This document shows, in pieces, positions 1 through 12,681 of a stretch of DNA of 64,000 nt (the first letter of the stretch is position 1; every line of letters starts with the position of its first letter). Source of the DNA: Hyposmocoma kahamanoa. Its lineage: Eukaryota > Arthropoda > Insecta > Lepidoptera > Cosmopterigidae. The stretch is from NCBI RefSeq assembly GCF_003589595.1, contig NW_020654810.1:6684025-6748024 (forward strand), in the 5' to 3' direction. A model generated the notes under the pieces. The model was not told where the DNA came from, made no database searches, and worked only from the letters and a program-made list of their open reading frames with translations. Position numbers and translations under genes: made by a program.

Positions 1-3000
1 ATTTAACACAATAAATAACCTCAGAATTGAGTGCTAAAAAATCGACCTCAAAAGTCATTCAACCCCTAGTTTGCCACCCTTAGAGGTAAATAATCGAGTA
101 AAAGAGTTCGTCCAGGGAAGTACTGCCAGCCGCCTCACCTATTTCTGCCCCCAAGCAGTAATGTGAGCATTACGGCGTTCCGGTTTTGAAGGGTAAACTT
201 GTAAAATTGCAGGCACATGGTACTTATTAACTTATGTCCCATGGTGACAGACGCAGTTGCAATGCCCCTCGGACCTTTGTGTTTTAAAGCTCTGAATGGC
301 ACTGCAACTGTTATGGACAGACGTATAGCTTACCATCTCGTCACTCAGTAACATAAAAGAAAAATATGGCTAAAAGACCAGAGGGCTTTTGAATTAAATA
401 CGGCCTGGTTAACAACGTATTATTCTACGTGAGATCCAGGCAACACGAAGACATGCCGTCGACAAACAAACCAACGATCGCGACGATGTCGAGATCAAAC
501 AAATCTCATTACGACCAGTTCCGGTCGCGTGCCTCCGGCCTCTCATTTCCGTATTATATTCACCCACCACTTATGCAAGACAACGCTTTTGATTTGAACT
601 TGAATATCTGCACTTTAGATGCATATGTCGTTTTGTTATATAGGGTAGATACAGCCAATGACGAGAAAAATAGAACACGTACAAATAAATAATAATTCTT
701 TACTAGTGATAATTTAACGATATTTGAGCAAAAAAAAAATGCGTGCCAAATAGTATTTTTTACAACAGAGCGTTTTATGAGGTTCTTATTATTTAAAATC
801 AATTTTAAGGTCAAATAAAATATTTATGTTAAATAAAAAAAGACGATAGGCCTTAATTTCTTTTATCGTTACGTAATTTTGAGCATCCTAAAGAAATGTT
901 TGTAAAACCATCTAAATTCCAAAACATGGACGGAAAGACCTTTGCCTCTCACCTACAGAGTTGTATATTATAATGTTTGTCGTATTTCATTCACACGGTC
1001 TAGTATAGTTGGACTTTTTTTAAAATATATTTTTTACGCAATCATAAGTTGTATACAATTATAAAGGTATTGCAGTCGCAAAGAGTTGTGCTAATAATGT
1101 TGTTGTTACATCTATTACATATTACATGATGTTTTCTATTTCATATAGGTAAAAAGTTTGACAGATGCTCAACTACTTAGAGATGGACACGTCTTGCACT
1201 GCGCTGAATCATTCTAAAGTTTAAGGTAATAAAAAACAAACAAAAAGACCAAAAACTAGATAATAAAATAAATTAACTACAACGTTAGTATTAGTGCGCG
1301 TACGTGCCAAGGATCTTACGACTGGAATGGTGTGTTAGTTTTTTTTTAAATATGACAGACTGTAGCTGTACCCTAACGTCGGCGCCATATTAAACACTCC
1401 ACCATTTTGCTGAGCTACAGAAATTTTTATCTCACTTAAATAATAATGTTATTTAATACTAAACTATAATGTATCGTATTTTATAATATTTTTTTAATTT
1501 GTTGATTTCATAATTATCACTTATCACGGATCATTTTTGTAACGGTTTATTATTGTAGTTACAATGAACCAGGCTCTGGGATAAATGGGAAAAAACTATT
1601 TCAAAAAAGTCGTAAAGCATATTATTATTAAAGTTAATAACTAACAACTAATCAAATGAATAAAAGGAAAGAAACGGAAAACGTCGCGTCTTTGGAGACA
1701 TGTAGTTTGTATAGTGCAAGAAAGATAGCGATAGTCTAATGTAGAACTAAACAAAGTCAGTTAAAATTACAATGACTTATGTACTTAAATCAAAACCTTG
1801 AAACACAACATTGCACTTGTAATTATCACACAATAAGATTAGATCTGAACACATACAACTTTAGTCCTACGAGATTTAAAAATTTGAGCTAACATTTTTC
1901 GCCTTCCTGCACGAACTTGCGTTAACTGCTACCGACTTTCTTAAGGAAGTAGAAAAATGTATATATTGACCAAAATTATGTGCTCTACATTCATATTCAC
2001 ATACAGCTACTACCACGTGCAAGCATCAATTAGTGATTCTCAGACGTAAGCAAAGTGCTCTTACGGCTTACGTGGAAGCGGTGTTAACTGACTATTGTGA
2101 ACAAGTACCATACATACCGCGGGTTGCAATCACGGCTCTGTGTCTCAAATAATTACTTATTCAGGTAGTATATAATTCTGCAAAGATTAGTGACATGACG
2201 TAAAACGAAATGAATTTGATAAAACTCAACTAACGTTAAAGTTAACAAAATGGCGGTGTCGAGTTCTTAGGTTTTCGCGATTGTTAGACATAGCAAATGC
2301 AACTATTTTTCCGGATTTAAAAGGCTTATATTTGTTTTTTCAAACTAACTAACGTTTCGGGCCCTTTACAGGTCCCATGGGCACGGTTGACTGAAGAGTC
2401 AACCGTTATATTTAGTTTTTTTTTTTACATTGAAACCATAGAGTATATAACCAATTGAAATTAATTCATAATGCTACCTCTCGTATTACGACATCCCCAC
2501 GAATAAATGCGCAAAAGTTTTTACACAATTTTCTTTTATCAATCTATAATAATTTATTATTTATTTTAAACCTCCTAAATTTTCTTCACCCAAAAAGAAA
2601 GATAAGTAAATAATCAGTTTTATTGTAACTCAAATGTTTTTAGGGAAAATATAAATTACGCCAATAAAATAATACACCTCAAAAATTAAATTAAATTCAT
2701 AATTTCAAAGTTTTTTACATTAAAAGTGAATCAGTCCGAATGTTTTATTATATTTTAAACACCTGCAAAATTGTTTTCACGCAAGTATAAACATAAATAA
2801 TCTGTTTTATTACAACTCAATACTTTTTTCTAAAGAAAACATAAAAATAAATTACACACGAATAAAATAATATACCTCAACTAAATCATACATGACGTAA
2901 AAACAGACATTAATTTATTTTCATCGTTTTCGTCACACATTTTTTTCATTTTTCAATCCCATCAGGTGCAATGTTAAGTTTTTAGTGTTTTTATTTTTAA

Positions 3001-5093
3001 TAGTCTTCAAAAAAGAAAGAGATTCTCAATATGACTGTATTACTGTTGGGATTTCTTCGACATTTTGTAAACCAAAGTCGATGGTTCTTTTTTGTTGGAG
3101 GTACCCACCTCAGTAGTTAGTATTTGAGGAAAATGTTTCACCTCTAAGGGTCGCAAATTTGAGGTATAAATCCGGTTTAATGGATTTCAGCTACTTTCCG
3201 TTAACCGATTTCAATAAAACTTGACAAATAGATTTAATTCCACAAACCTTTGAGGTAGGTTTTTTTTATAAAACTGTTCTAATTATAATAATAATATCTG
3301 TAAAGTTGGCATTTTAATAATTAATATACGTAAATTCAGTAGGGCTGTCGATTTTTGTTTTATAAAAGAGAATAGCAGGGTTATATATTGAGAAATGGAC
3401 TCCGCGTAGCCTGTCGATTTTCGATAGACGACAACTTATAAAACAGCTATAGGGAAGCTATAGGTAGTTAAGAGCATACGTCCTCTTATGTAGTCAGAGG
3501 GCGGACAATTAGAGCGGCAAGAGGCACTTAGCGCATTCATGGCGTGGCTCCACGCCGCACGCTCGAGCCCCTCGTAGAATATAATGTCGTAAGTGGATTA
3601 TACTCTACAGCGTGCAAAGGAACGGTATCCATGCTGCTAGCCAATGAACTATAGCCCCACAGTATTGAAAACTTAGACAATGAATTTCAGAGATAATAAC
3701 CCGCAATACAATCTGTAAGCTAGTTTCTACTCAACGAAATCAATTTAAAGCGCAACGTCAGATCAATGTCATCATATTATTGTAATGCCAACGAATTTAC
3801 GTTAAGTCAAATTTCATGTCAATAAAAATATTCTCACAGGACATTGGCGAAATCGCCATTTTTTTTTGTATCATTTTTATAATAATGTTAAACTACCGTC
3901 ATTGACTTACAATAAATGGACGACGGGTCTAATACAAAAACCACGAAAAAAATGTCCCAAGTCAACCTATTTAAACGTTGTGACATGTAAAGGAATATGA
4001 AAAAGCTAAAACGTTGAATCTAAATTGTAATGTCATCGCTGTACTGTCTAATTTTGCTTGCTTCGCTGTCAGTCGAACAAACGAAGACTAAAGCGTGAAT
4101 GACGCTCTGTATACGATTTTAACGCCCTATAAGTTCGGACACTTTTTAGCGCGGACCCGACGTCCATATAATTGTAAGTCAATGACTACCGTACATAGTT
4201 ATTTTTACTTGACATTGGCAAAATCATTGATTATTTCGATAGAGCCATAACATTTAAAAGATGAAGAAATGGAAGTAAAACAAATATTATACACTAAAAA
4301 GAGTTGAACAGATGTTCGTCAAACATAGCTTAGATTCATCGAGTGTATATCATTCTGATTAAATTAGCCTTCAAATAAAAAAAGCTTTGCAAAGTCGATT
4401 CGTTTGGGAACTCCGATGCTACCTTAGAGGATGGAAAAATAATAAAAGATGCCACGGGAAATATATAGCGAACTTGAAGATATCCCGCGCTCAACATAAG
4501 ACCTGTTGAAAAACATAGAAGCTTATCCTGTCCTATGCAATTACATTTATAGCATCTACTCTTCATGACTTATGAAATAAACTCAAAGGATTAAACTACA
4601 GAGGCGCATGTCGTCTTTTCCGATAATACTACAAGGAAGGGTAAAATTTTTATAAAGAGACTGTAATGTGAAACCTTTGCCTACCCAAATAAATGGGTGA
4701 AAATTTATAAAAGAAAAATGTACTGACGCTTATACAAGGGTTTTAAACTTATAACTCCTCTCTTTTCTCTATGGGGTTAATAAAAATGATCCCTTTCGCG
4801 TTTTCATGACTAGAAATTGGTTGAGCAAAAAATGTTTTTTTAAATTTGGGAGAATGGTCTTTGATTAATGTTTAAGTATATATTATAATTATATTATACA
4901 TGGGAATTAAGATTTAATTTAGTTGCTTATTATTGTTGTCACAGTCATTAAACAAAGATATGTTCCGATTTTCTTATTATACTTTTTGTTACATCCGGAT
5001 TGTAAATTAAAAACTTTTGGTTGCATTTTTTAAACGAAGTTGTGTTCCATTTTCACATGAATTCTAACTACATAGCTAAATATATGTACGTAC
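1..5093. other. Intron of the dopamine transporter gene: repeats only
   Basis: I see no exon here. The stretch holds a fragment of the dispersed AACCGACTT-type repeat (about 20-90), an 11-copy-family repeat (99-355), a fold-back repeat end (2256-2425), a diverged tandem duplication (about 2500-2890) and another AACCGACTT-type copy (about 3040-3270). Bases 360-2250 and 3300-5050 are AT-rich without recognisable content. Confidence 0.6.
2500..2890. repeat. Diverged tandem duplication, unit about 190 bp
   Basis: Bases about 2552-2690 and 2742-2888 share, in order, TTTATTTTAAAC, TTCACCCAA/TTCACGCAA, AATAATCAGTTTTATT/AATAATCTGTTTTATT, ACTCAA, ATAAATTAC and AATAAAATAATA-ACCTCAA. No further unit is seen. 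Confidence 0.6.
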
Positions 5094-5238
5094 CGCCGCC
5101 ATTCTTGTAGCAGAGGTATGGGAAGCGCCAGACGTTGGCGAGGTCGACAGCGAACCCGATGACGGAGAGCAGGAAGTCTACCTTCTTGCCCCAGGTCTCG
5201 CGCTCGCCGCCGCCCGGCGTCGGGGTCTTCAGCTCCAT
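5094..5238 (-). CDS. DAT: Dopamine transporter (SLC6 family), first coding exon, partial gene
   Basis: This exon encodes the N-terminus and transmembrane segment 1 of a sodium- and chloride-dependent plasma-membrane monoamine transporter that returns dopamine to presynaptic neurons. The exon gives 48 codons plus one base. Residues 12-19 are ERETWGKK, followed by the TM1 signature with [19 protein letters not shown] at about 28-46. Asp32 matches the amine-binding aspartate of DAT/SERT/NET proteins (known for the family), and the sequence around it is closer to insect DAT than to SERT. The ATG at 5238-5236 is chosen because it is the only in-frame ATG and leaves a short tail like that of fly DAT. 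The exon ends at 5094 before GTACGT; the split Gly codon (phase 1) fits the family, where GGG is followed by AFLVPY. I found no following exon in 1-5093, so the gene continues past base 1. Identity is secure from TM1; the 5' structure is inferred. Confidence 0.9.
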
Positions 5239-5395
5239 TCTACTGCTGACCGACACCAGGCCGCCCCACCCTGTTGATGGAGAACTTCTAATTGTAAACT
5301 GATGTATGTAGGTACTGGAACTTGTTGTTTAGGCGGTGACAAATTTGTTTAGTTGTAGTTGTTTTTCTTGTGAGTTTCGATCGGGGTTAAAACTA

Positions 5396-5614
5396 TAATA
5401 ATAATAATAATAACGCACACACTCAACATAACCCCGCACTAGGGAAACCCTGTATCACGGGTGCCATGGACACACACATAGACAACCACAAATTACAGCC
5501 AAACTCACGAGAGAAATAAATGTAGGCCATACAAAGATTTCTCCCGGCCCGGGTGTCGAACCTGGGACCTCTGCGTGGCAGTCCGGCATGGTAACCGTTC
5601 GGCCACGGAGGCAG
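5396..5614 (-). mobile_element. tRNA-derived SINE, family 1 (near full length)
   Basis: Read on the minus strand it starts CTGCCTCCGTGGCCGAACGG (tRNA box A-like), carries AGGTTCGA (box B) and a conserved body, and ends in an ATT-repeat tail at 5394-5412. Other copies: 23860-24065, 41621-41805, 45603-45824, with fragments at 21765-21842, 39433-39463 and 60364-60402. Confidence 0.8.
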
Positions 5615-6606
5615 TTATGAGTTGAGTGATTTCGTTGACGGACTTTGAGAGTAGTCCCGTAGGTCATCCATAGTGGGCAAACAATCGCAACTACGGATTT
5701 GATGCTTCAAGAATATGGCCCCAGAAGAAGTAAAGTGACATTTACCCAAAAAATTAATATACTGTCTGGGAAACCCAAGGGCCTGCAGCTACCTTGCTCA
5801 ACGCGTTAGCATAGCCATTCAAAGGGGGAACGCTGTCAGTATCTTGGGCACCTCGCCGCGGCGACCACCTCTTTGTTAGAAAGAAGGTACCTCAGTATTG
5901 ATCACATTTAAATTAGAAGAAAATATTCCATCTCTTAGGGAGGCAAACTAGGGATGATCCGATTTCGCGGACTTTCCGGTACCCGTTTTTAATAAAACTT
6001 GGTCTTGCAATAAGTAATATCGTTTTCACACATCGTGCTTAGCAGTCATTACATCGAAACAAACAAAATACAGACATCAAAAGTATCTAGGGACCATGGT
6101 ATTTTTTTTAATATTTGACATGATTCCTTCGAGACCATGGACGTTGCAACTCGTCCTAAATGTCGAGGTAAAAAGGTCAACTTTATATGTATTTATTATT
6201 GATATTCCGATAATTATATACTCTGCCGAGTCTGCTTGTACTGCAAATCATAACAACAAAATTTTAAAATATCTGACGTCAATATGAAATAAAGATTATA
6301 ATGGCTGAAGTGAAATCCATATTCACATTTTAACCATGACTGAAGTATCAATTACCGACCTTTTAACTCTTCCATTAAACACTCAGAAGTTTTTGTTCAG
6401 TATAGTTACACGGTATTAATAATTTTATTTCATTTTATTCGAAACAAAAACAGCTTAATAAACAACGACTACCAATGAATATATGTGAGTGAGTTTAGTG
6501 TTAAGCTTTAAGAGGGTTTAAATACTTAGTTTAATTCACTAGTACTTTTATTATAAATCAGGAATATTTCACTAACTTTTATAAAATTTTATCCTTTATC
6601 ACAACT

Positions 6607-6805
6607 TCAGTGCCACAACCACATTGCTCAACTACAGAGTGGAAGCCTGGTGACCCGTAAATCAGGTTTTTCTATACCTATCTCGGGCACCAGTCTCTCA
6701 CAAAGCAGTCTGACCAATTTTTACACTTGTATTAACCTTAAGTTCCCTACTTTTTAAGCCTGTTTTGTGATTGAGAAATAAAACATCATTTCATTTCATT
6801 TCATA
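6607..6805 (+). mobile_element. 3' end of a LINE-like element with CATTT-repeat tail
   Basis: It shares AGTGGAAGCCTGGTG...TATACCTA...GGGCACCAGTCTC with 27876-28040 and ends in TTTCATTTCATTTCAT. No coding part is present. Confidence 0.55.
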
Positions 6806-8227
6806 CAATTAAATTATAGTAAAATTTAACTAATCGAAAAGAAAAATTATAGAGTATAGTAAAAAGATTTAAAAAAGGCATAATTAAGCAAAATGAAGTG
6901 TGCAATCCTGATTTGCACAATAGTGTGCATTTAAACAATACTATAAAAAACAAGAAAATTAAACAATGCCTACATCATAAATACAGTCAATGTCAAGTAA
7001 GACTGACTCCAATTTCTTTCTAAAACAGCAGTGAATAATTTTTTAAATTAAAAGTACGTATAAATATATAATTAAATTTTAATTTAAGTTTTATTATAAA
7101 TTTAAGACTGAGACTTATAAAATCAACTTTGACTTCGACTAAGTAAAAATGGCAAGCTAAGCAAGTTTTTTGTATTTACAAAAAGAACTCGGTTTAAGTT
7201 AAGCAAGAAATTGCAAAGTAGTGTAAGCTCAGAATTTAATACGAGTAATTTCTTGGTTAAACTTAGGCAAATACTAATAATAAAAATAATACGTTGTAAA
7301 AACTTTCTTAGCTCTTCTTAGATCTTTGCTAAGTCGTAATGAAAGTTTGTTTTATAAATTTCAGCCCGTTTTAAAAAGGCACCGCCAATAAGCAAAAAGT
7401 AATTAGGTATTATAACTTTTTTATAAAACAAAACCGACTTTAAAAGTTTGCTTATCCATTAAAAAGGAATTATCTATGCGCCAAGTTTTATGAAAATGAG
7501 TGAAATTCAATAAACAGGATTCATCCCCTAATTTGCTACCCTTAGAGGGTACCTCTCCAACAACAAGAATCATCTAAACCAGTTCATAAATGTCGGAGTC
7601 ATCGCGTAACAAATACACACAAAAAATGCAGACGAATTGAGAAAAAAGGAGAACATGTCATCATGACGTGGTAACATCGTTCGTTACCATTCGTGGTTTC
7701 CGAGTTCTCCTGATGTTCAATGATTCACTAGATCTCAATGATCTCATTGCTACATCTGTGTAACGTGATGTAAACCTAACACTTGGAGTTAAACTTGAAG
7801 TTTGGATGACTAAAGCAGAATCACTGCAACAATCCTGCAAACCCTCAAGTACCACTTAACCTTTGCGGGTTAATTAATCGTGCAGGAATAACAGACTCTC
7901 GTCCACAGCCGACTGGCTCACTGGCTCTCCATTAGCGGCCGCCGGTCACTCATAATGAAGTGGCAAATGTTCACGTGCGATGACGGAGGGCCCACTCTCC
8001 AGTTTCCGATTTAACCTAACAGGGTTGGCAATGCTTTTGGCTTTCAAGTGTTGTATTTTTAAACTCGTGACACCGTTGGTTATCTAAAATTATCTCGACA
8101 ATTTTCATGCTCCTATTGTTGGTAGAATCGGTACAAAAGAAACTAAGACTTTTGATTCCTTTCCGTATCATTCTTATGAAAATAAAGTTAAGACTTTCAA
8201 GAACATAAGAAATGACGATTTAGTGTT

Positions 8228-8508
8228 CATAATGGTAACCTATCACAAAGTCGAAAAATTTTTTGTTCGAAATAACGAAGTTCCAATTTTCATTACACCG
8301 AAAACCGAATTATAACGAAACAGTTGTTCTTTCAGGATATGTTGAATGTTTATCGCAACGACACGATTAGGTTCGGTTAGGTTAGGTTAAGTAAGGTTTA
8401 AAAGAAAAAAACATTTTCCTCTCAAAATTACTTTCGAGGTTATAAATTTCGACCAAACGTTATTTCTGGGAAATGTCATTTCGAACTACTGATAGGTAAC
8501 CGTTCATA
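8228..8508. mobile_element. Possible inverted-repeat element
   Basis: GTAACCTATCACAAAGTCGAAA at the left pairs imperfectly with the inverted GTTACCTATCAGTAGTTCGAA at the right. It is the only copy in the window, so this rests on the ends alone. Confidence 0.4.
8367..8398 (+). repeat. Short interstitial TTAGG-like array
   Basis: Six pentamers, TTAGG TTCGG TTAGG TTAGG then TTAAG TAAGG, resemble the insect telomere repeat. With only three exact units it could be chance or part of the surrounding inverted-repeat element. Confidence 0.5.
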
Positions 8509-9077
8509 ATATACTAATTTTTTCATTTTTTTTATAATACCAAGTGACGGTACGAACAAGTCGTGGGCCTGGTGATAAGCGACACGCTTGTTCATAACAG
8601 TTGCAGTGCCACTCAGAGCTTTAAACCGCAAAGATCAGAGGGGCACCGCAACTGCGCAAAAAAGGTAACGACCTTGGGACATAAGTTGACAAGTCCCATG
8701 TGCCTGCAACTTCTCACGTTACGTTAGTGCTTAGTGGCAAGAATAGGTAAGGTTATAATAGTAGTTGGTGTTTTATTTTCCAGTTCTTGATTTTTTCCCA
8801 AAGCATAGGGTAGAGAATGTTCAGAGTAGAGCACTTGATATAATAATTAAAAAGCTATGTAATATACCAAGGTAATATGATGACGAAATTGTATTATATT
8901 TTGTTTTTATTATACTGTTACAGAAAACAGGTTGAAACACTTTTTAAAACAATACGAAGGAAAAACAGTCAATCTTCAAAATTGTACACTGCATTCAGAA
9001 ACAAGAAAATATAAATTGTGTGATTTTGTAAATGAAGAAACAAAAAAAACAAAACAAGAATTACCTATTTTAATTTT

Positions 9078-9245
9078 AACGACCTCAGTGGTCGAGTGGC
9101 TTGCACAACGCTGTACATGGTGTCGCCATTTCTGAGGTCCCGAGGTCGATTCCCAGCCGGGTCAATGTAGAAAACTTACTTTTCTATATTGTCTCGGGTC
9201 TAGGTGTTTGTGTTACCCTCGTTGTTTCCGATTTCCACAACACAA
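9078..9245 (+). mobile_element. tRNA-derived SINE, family 3
   Basis: The head is CGACCTCAGTGGTCGAGTGG and box B is CGAGGTCGATTCCCAGCC, followed by GTCTCGGGTCTAGGTGTTTG. A 67-codon open frame that overlaps it is an artefact of the element. Confidence 0.7.
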
Positions 9246-10099
9246 ATGCATTACTTGCTTACTTTACATATTTTTAATACAAAACAAAATATATAGAACT
9301 ATACATATGCATCTTAAAATATTAAGTACAAATTACCTGTATGGCAAGCGGCTTTTTGAATGCATGAGTTCGTACCGTGTCTACAAATCCACTTTAAATT
9401 TTATAGGTTTTATAGGTTATTTAATAAAAGTAAACCAATGTAAACGGTACGTAGCAAATATTGCAAAAGACATTTTCAGTTCAATACGTACTTTTAAGTT
9501 GGACAATATAATTTCTCAGGCAACCCGATAGCAATTAAGACATATACACCGTTCGCCACTGCATTTAAGTACTTATTCGTGTGTATAAATGTTGAAATTA
9601 ACAATCAGCGTAATAGGGCTAGTTCGGGTAAGTGACAGCCCTAGGTGTGCACTCGATCTATGTCGGGCAGTGCGAGAGCCTGTCACGTCCAGCATGTCGG
9701 GCGGTGCTAAGGCTTCGCCCGAATTCAATTTACACACGACAACTTTCGAAGCGGAGGGGTTTACGTCTGTCCACATGGCTACCTACTATGAAGTTTCTAC
9801 CTTTTTACAAACGTATTTTAAAAATAGAATCGCATGAAATTACTATAATAAAGATTTTTTTTAACCGACTTTAAAAAAGGAGGTTCTCAATTCAATTGCA
9901 TATTTTTTTGTATGTATATTACGCGATAATTTATGAACCGATTTTGATGATTCTTTTTTTGTTGGAAAGAAGTGGTCCCAATTAAAATTGGAAGAAAATG
10001 TTCCACTTCTAAGGGTGGCAAACTAGGGGATGAATGATTTTTAGGTCGGTTTTTTTTAGTGCTCTGTACTGAGACAATCAACTATTTTTCTTCTTAGGA

Positions 10100-10350
10100 A
10101 GTGAAACTATTTTTTTTCGGTTCTAAGTCGCGTATATTTGTTTTTCAAACAAACCAACATTTGGGACCCTGTACACACAGGTGACTGAGAAGGTAAAATC
10201 ATCAACCAATTATGTCTATGATTAATGCAAACTAGTCAGGCACCCATGACTATTTGACATGTAAAGGGCCCAAAAGTTTGAAAAACAATATATTTTTCAT
10301 CAAATTCATTTCCTATGTATACCAATCGCGAAAAACCTAAGAATTCAATA
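10100..10350. repeat. Fold-back repeat, same family as 18040-19150
   Basis: Left arm GGAAGTGAAACTATTTTT...CGCGTATATTTG and right arm TTCATTTCCTATGTATACCA then AATCGCGAAAAACCTAAGAA are inverted. It preserves the target site seen split at 18695. Confidence 0.65.
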
Positions 10351-10387
10351 TTTTTCTTTTGATAATAGGAACAGATAAAACGATAGG

Positions 10388-10611
10388 TGATTCCGGTGGC
10401 CCAACGGTTTGCACTGTGGGTACTTGATGAGGAGGTTTCAATTCCCGGTAGGACCAATTTACTAAATTTACTAAATTGGTTCTGGCCAGGGTGTTCTGGA
10501 AAGTGCCCCAGAGTGAATTCCGTCGCTATGGTACTCATAGTACAGGGAATTCCCTAATTTGAGACCAGGCAATTGGTGTAATGGTACATTATTATTATTA
10601 TTATTATTATT
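10388..10611 (+). mobile_element. tRNA-derived SINE, family 2
   Basis: The head is GGTGGCCCAACGGTTTGC (box A-like) and box B is GGTTTCAATTCCCGG. The body includes GGGAATTCCCTAATTTGAGA, and the copy ends in an ATT repeat. Related copies are at 24115-24335, 58288-58462 and, reversed, 21843-21986. Confidence 0.78.
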
Positions 10612-12600
10612 TGTTTGAAAAATAAATATTCGCTATGTAGGCCCGAAAATAAGTCAATGTAATTTAACTTTTACGCATCGAGATAGTCGATTAAAATTAA
10701 GAAATAAATTAAACAGAATTACGCAATTCAAAGCAAATGCGGTCTGTCGTATGGTGTTAAAAAAACTAGTTATTTATTTTGGCCAACTCGAAATACAAAG
10801 CACAACATAATGGATTTAAATATCAACAGCGGTTTGCGATCCCGCATGTGGACATCCGGTGCTAAACAGTTTGTTATACAAATGTATAGACCTCAGATCA
10901 ATGGAAAGAAGGTCCTTACATTCAATGCGCTGTGATATTTCGTGCGAACTGCAAAAAATTCCAAAAATTTCTGTTACTTAATAGGTTATTAAAGAAAGTC
11001 TAAATTATTTACTGTTATTTTTTTATCACGATGTTTACTGGTCAGGACCAGCATGGTTATAATAATACCTACATCGAGTATATAACCAGAAACAGAGACG
11101 AAATGTCATTTATTTGTTTGAAAACTATTCTGCCAAATCATTACGGTGGCAACTGCGCTCCGATTGGCCAGCCCGAATTCGAAACAATTGACGGCTGTAG
11201 CAATTGTTTCACTTCAAATCGACCAGTTTAACTTGAGCTTTGCTATAATGCACGAAAATTGAAAAATTACATATTTATAATTTAATTATCAACGAAATGT
11301 GATTCCGTTTGTTCTGTAATTAGATGTTTTGCTGTTGTTCCCACACCACCGAATGGAACAGCCTTCCATAGTTAGAGATATTATCTTTATTAGGTACAAT
11401 AAATACAAAATATTTTTGGAAAATACGGAGACGTACACACAGGTCAGTTGTTGACGCTGTACTATTTCAGCTTTCTAATTTTTTATTTCAGCGCAAATGA
11501 GAGTTGATATTTAAAAGTGATATAAGGCCCATTTGCCTGACAAGTTGCCAGGGATGGATGGCCCTTATTTTGTCTCTATTTCTGGTTATATACTCGATGT
11601 AACAATATTCTAAACCTCGTGGCAATTGTCAGAAAACGTAAGAATGTTGAGTTGGCACTTATTTATTAAAACACAAAACCCCCAATTTTTTTATTAATTT
11701 GTTTTCTACTAGCTGGTACCCGCGTCTGTGTAGATAAAGGATTTCGAGCTAGCTGTACTATACTAATTTCCACAGTTTTATTGGTTCTCGGTACAAACTT
11801 TCATGCCTTATTTTACTCTCTTTAAGATTTACTTTTGTGATAAAAAGAAGCTTCCTCCGTCCAGTATCCTCCTTTAGGATGTCCTTTTACTAGGTCCCAT
11901 CTATCTCTATACCAAAATTCATTAAAAATGGTTCAGCTGTTTAGACGTGAAAACGAACCGAACGTAACCCTTCAGATGTTTGTGATTTGTTCAGAGTGGT
12001 ACTGCAACTGTTTGGGACAGGCGTATCGCTTTCTACCAGGCACACAACTTGTTCGTCCTGTCACTTAATATTATTAAAAAAAACTCTATCTGAATTACTT
12101 TCACATTTCTAATATTAGTTTGAATTTGCAACCCCAAATTGATACGCACGATAAGTGAAGTACGTAAGGAATATGTACGCAATATTATGTAATATCGTTC
12201 AACATCATGTGAAATTGTGGGGAAGCGTTGGTCTATATTATACTTAAAAAGAAACTACTCATGTTTACCAAATTACTTATTTGTAAACTGCACCACATCG
12301 TTAAGAATCAAACGAATTATGTATGAGATCTTGGGAGAGGAAACTTTTGTCTACAATAGGTACCTAAATAAGTAACTTACTAACAAAAACAAGTGACGAA
12401 ATAAAAAAATGCCTTTAGCTACCTAGATAAATTATACACTTTTATAAAAGAATGAATCAATCAGTTCTTTCAAATTTCGGCTCAATTTTTGTAAACAAAA
12501 GAGTATTGACTTCTATGGGGTTTTTCTCATGTCTATGTTACTAATTTTGCGGATAGTTGTTTCGGATCTCAGAACTACAATAAAGAAAATATTTACTCAC

Positions 12601-12681
12601 GTGCGGCTCGGCGGGCGCAGCACTCGCGCCATGTCCGCGTAGCGAACTCCAAAGGTAGAATGGAACGAGCGCCGCAACTGA
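12601..12681 (-). other. Candidate 5' UTR exon and promoter of the dopamine transporter gene
   Basis: A GC-rich island (about 12600-12725) stands out from AT-rich surroundings. On the minus strand it ends in a strong splice donor, CCGCAC then GTGAGTAAAT, with the exon end at 12601. Upstream on the same strand are a CCAATCAGCGCG element (about 12715) and an initiator-like CCTCAGTTG near 12681. A matching acceptor, CATCAACAG, lies just before 5270, so an intron of about 7.3 kb would join this exon to the DAT coding exon. The spliced leader would carry an ATG (AUGGCGCGAGUG) whose 20-codon reading frame ends in TAG one base before the DAT ATG. The acceptor has a poor pyrimidine tract, so this link is inference. 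Confidence 0.4.

Larger units (their letters stand above)
5271..12600. other. Probable first intron of the dopamine transporter gene
   Basis: This AT-rich stretch has no convincing coding sequence. It carries SINE copies (5396-5614, 9078-9245, 10388-10611), a LINE-type 3' tail (6607-6805), AACCGACTT-type repeats (about 5870-6010, 7430-7640, 9858-10075), an 8541-8750 repeat copy and a probable inverted-repeat element at about 8228-8508. Bases 10615-11965 look empty. Confidence 0.45.

Noticed and set aside
8367..8398. Telomere-type insertion or chromosome fusion scar
   Set aside because: Only three exact TTAGG units are present, and the array sits inside a probable inverted-repeat element.
8932..9135. 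A 67-codon frame preceded by an acceptor-like TTACAG
   Set aside because: Its second half is SINE family 3 and the first half has no recognisable motif.
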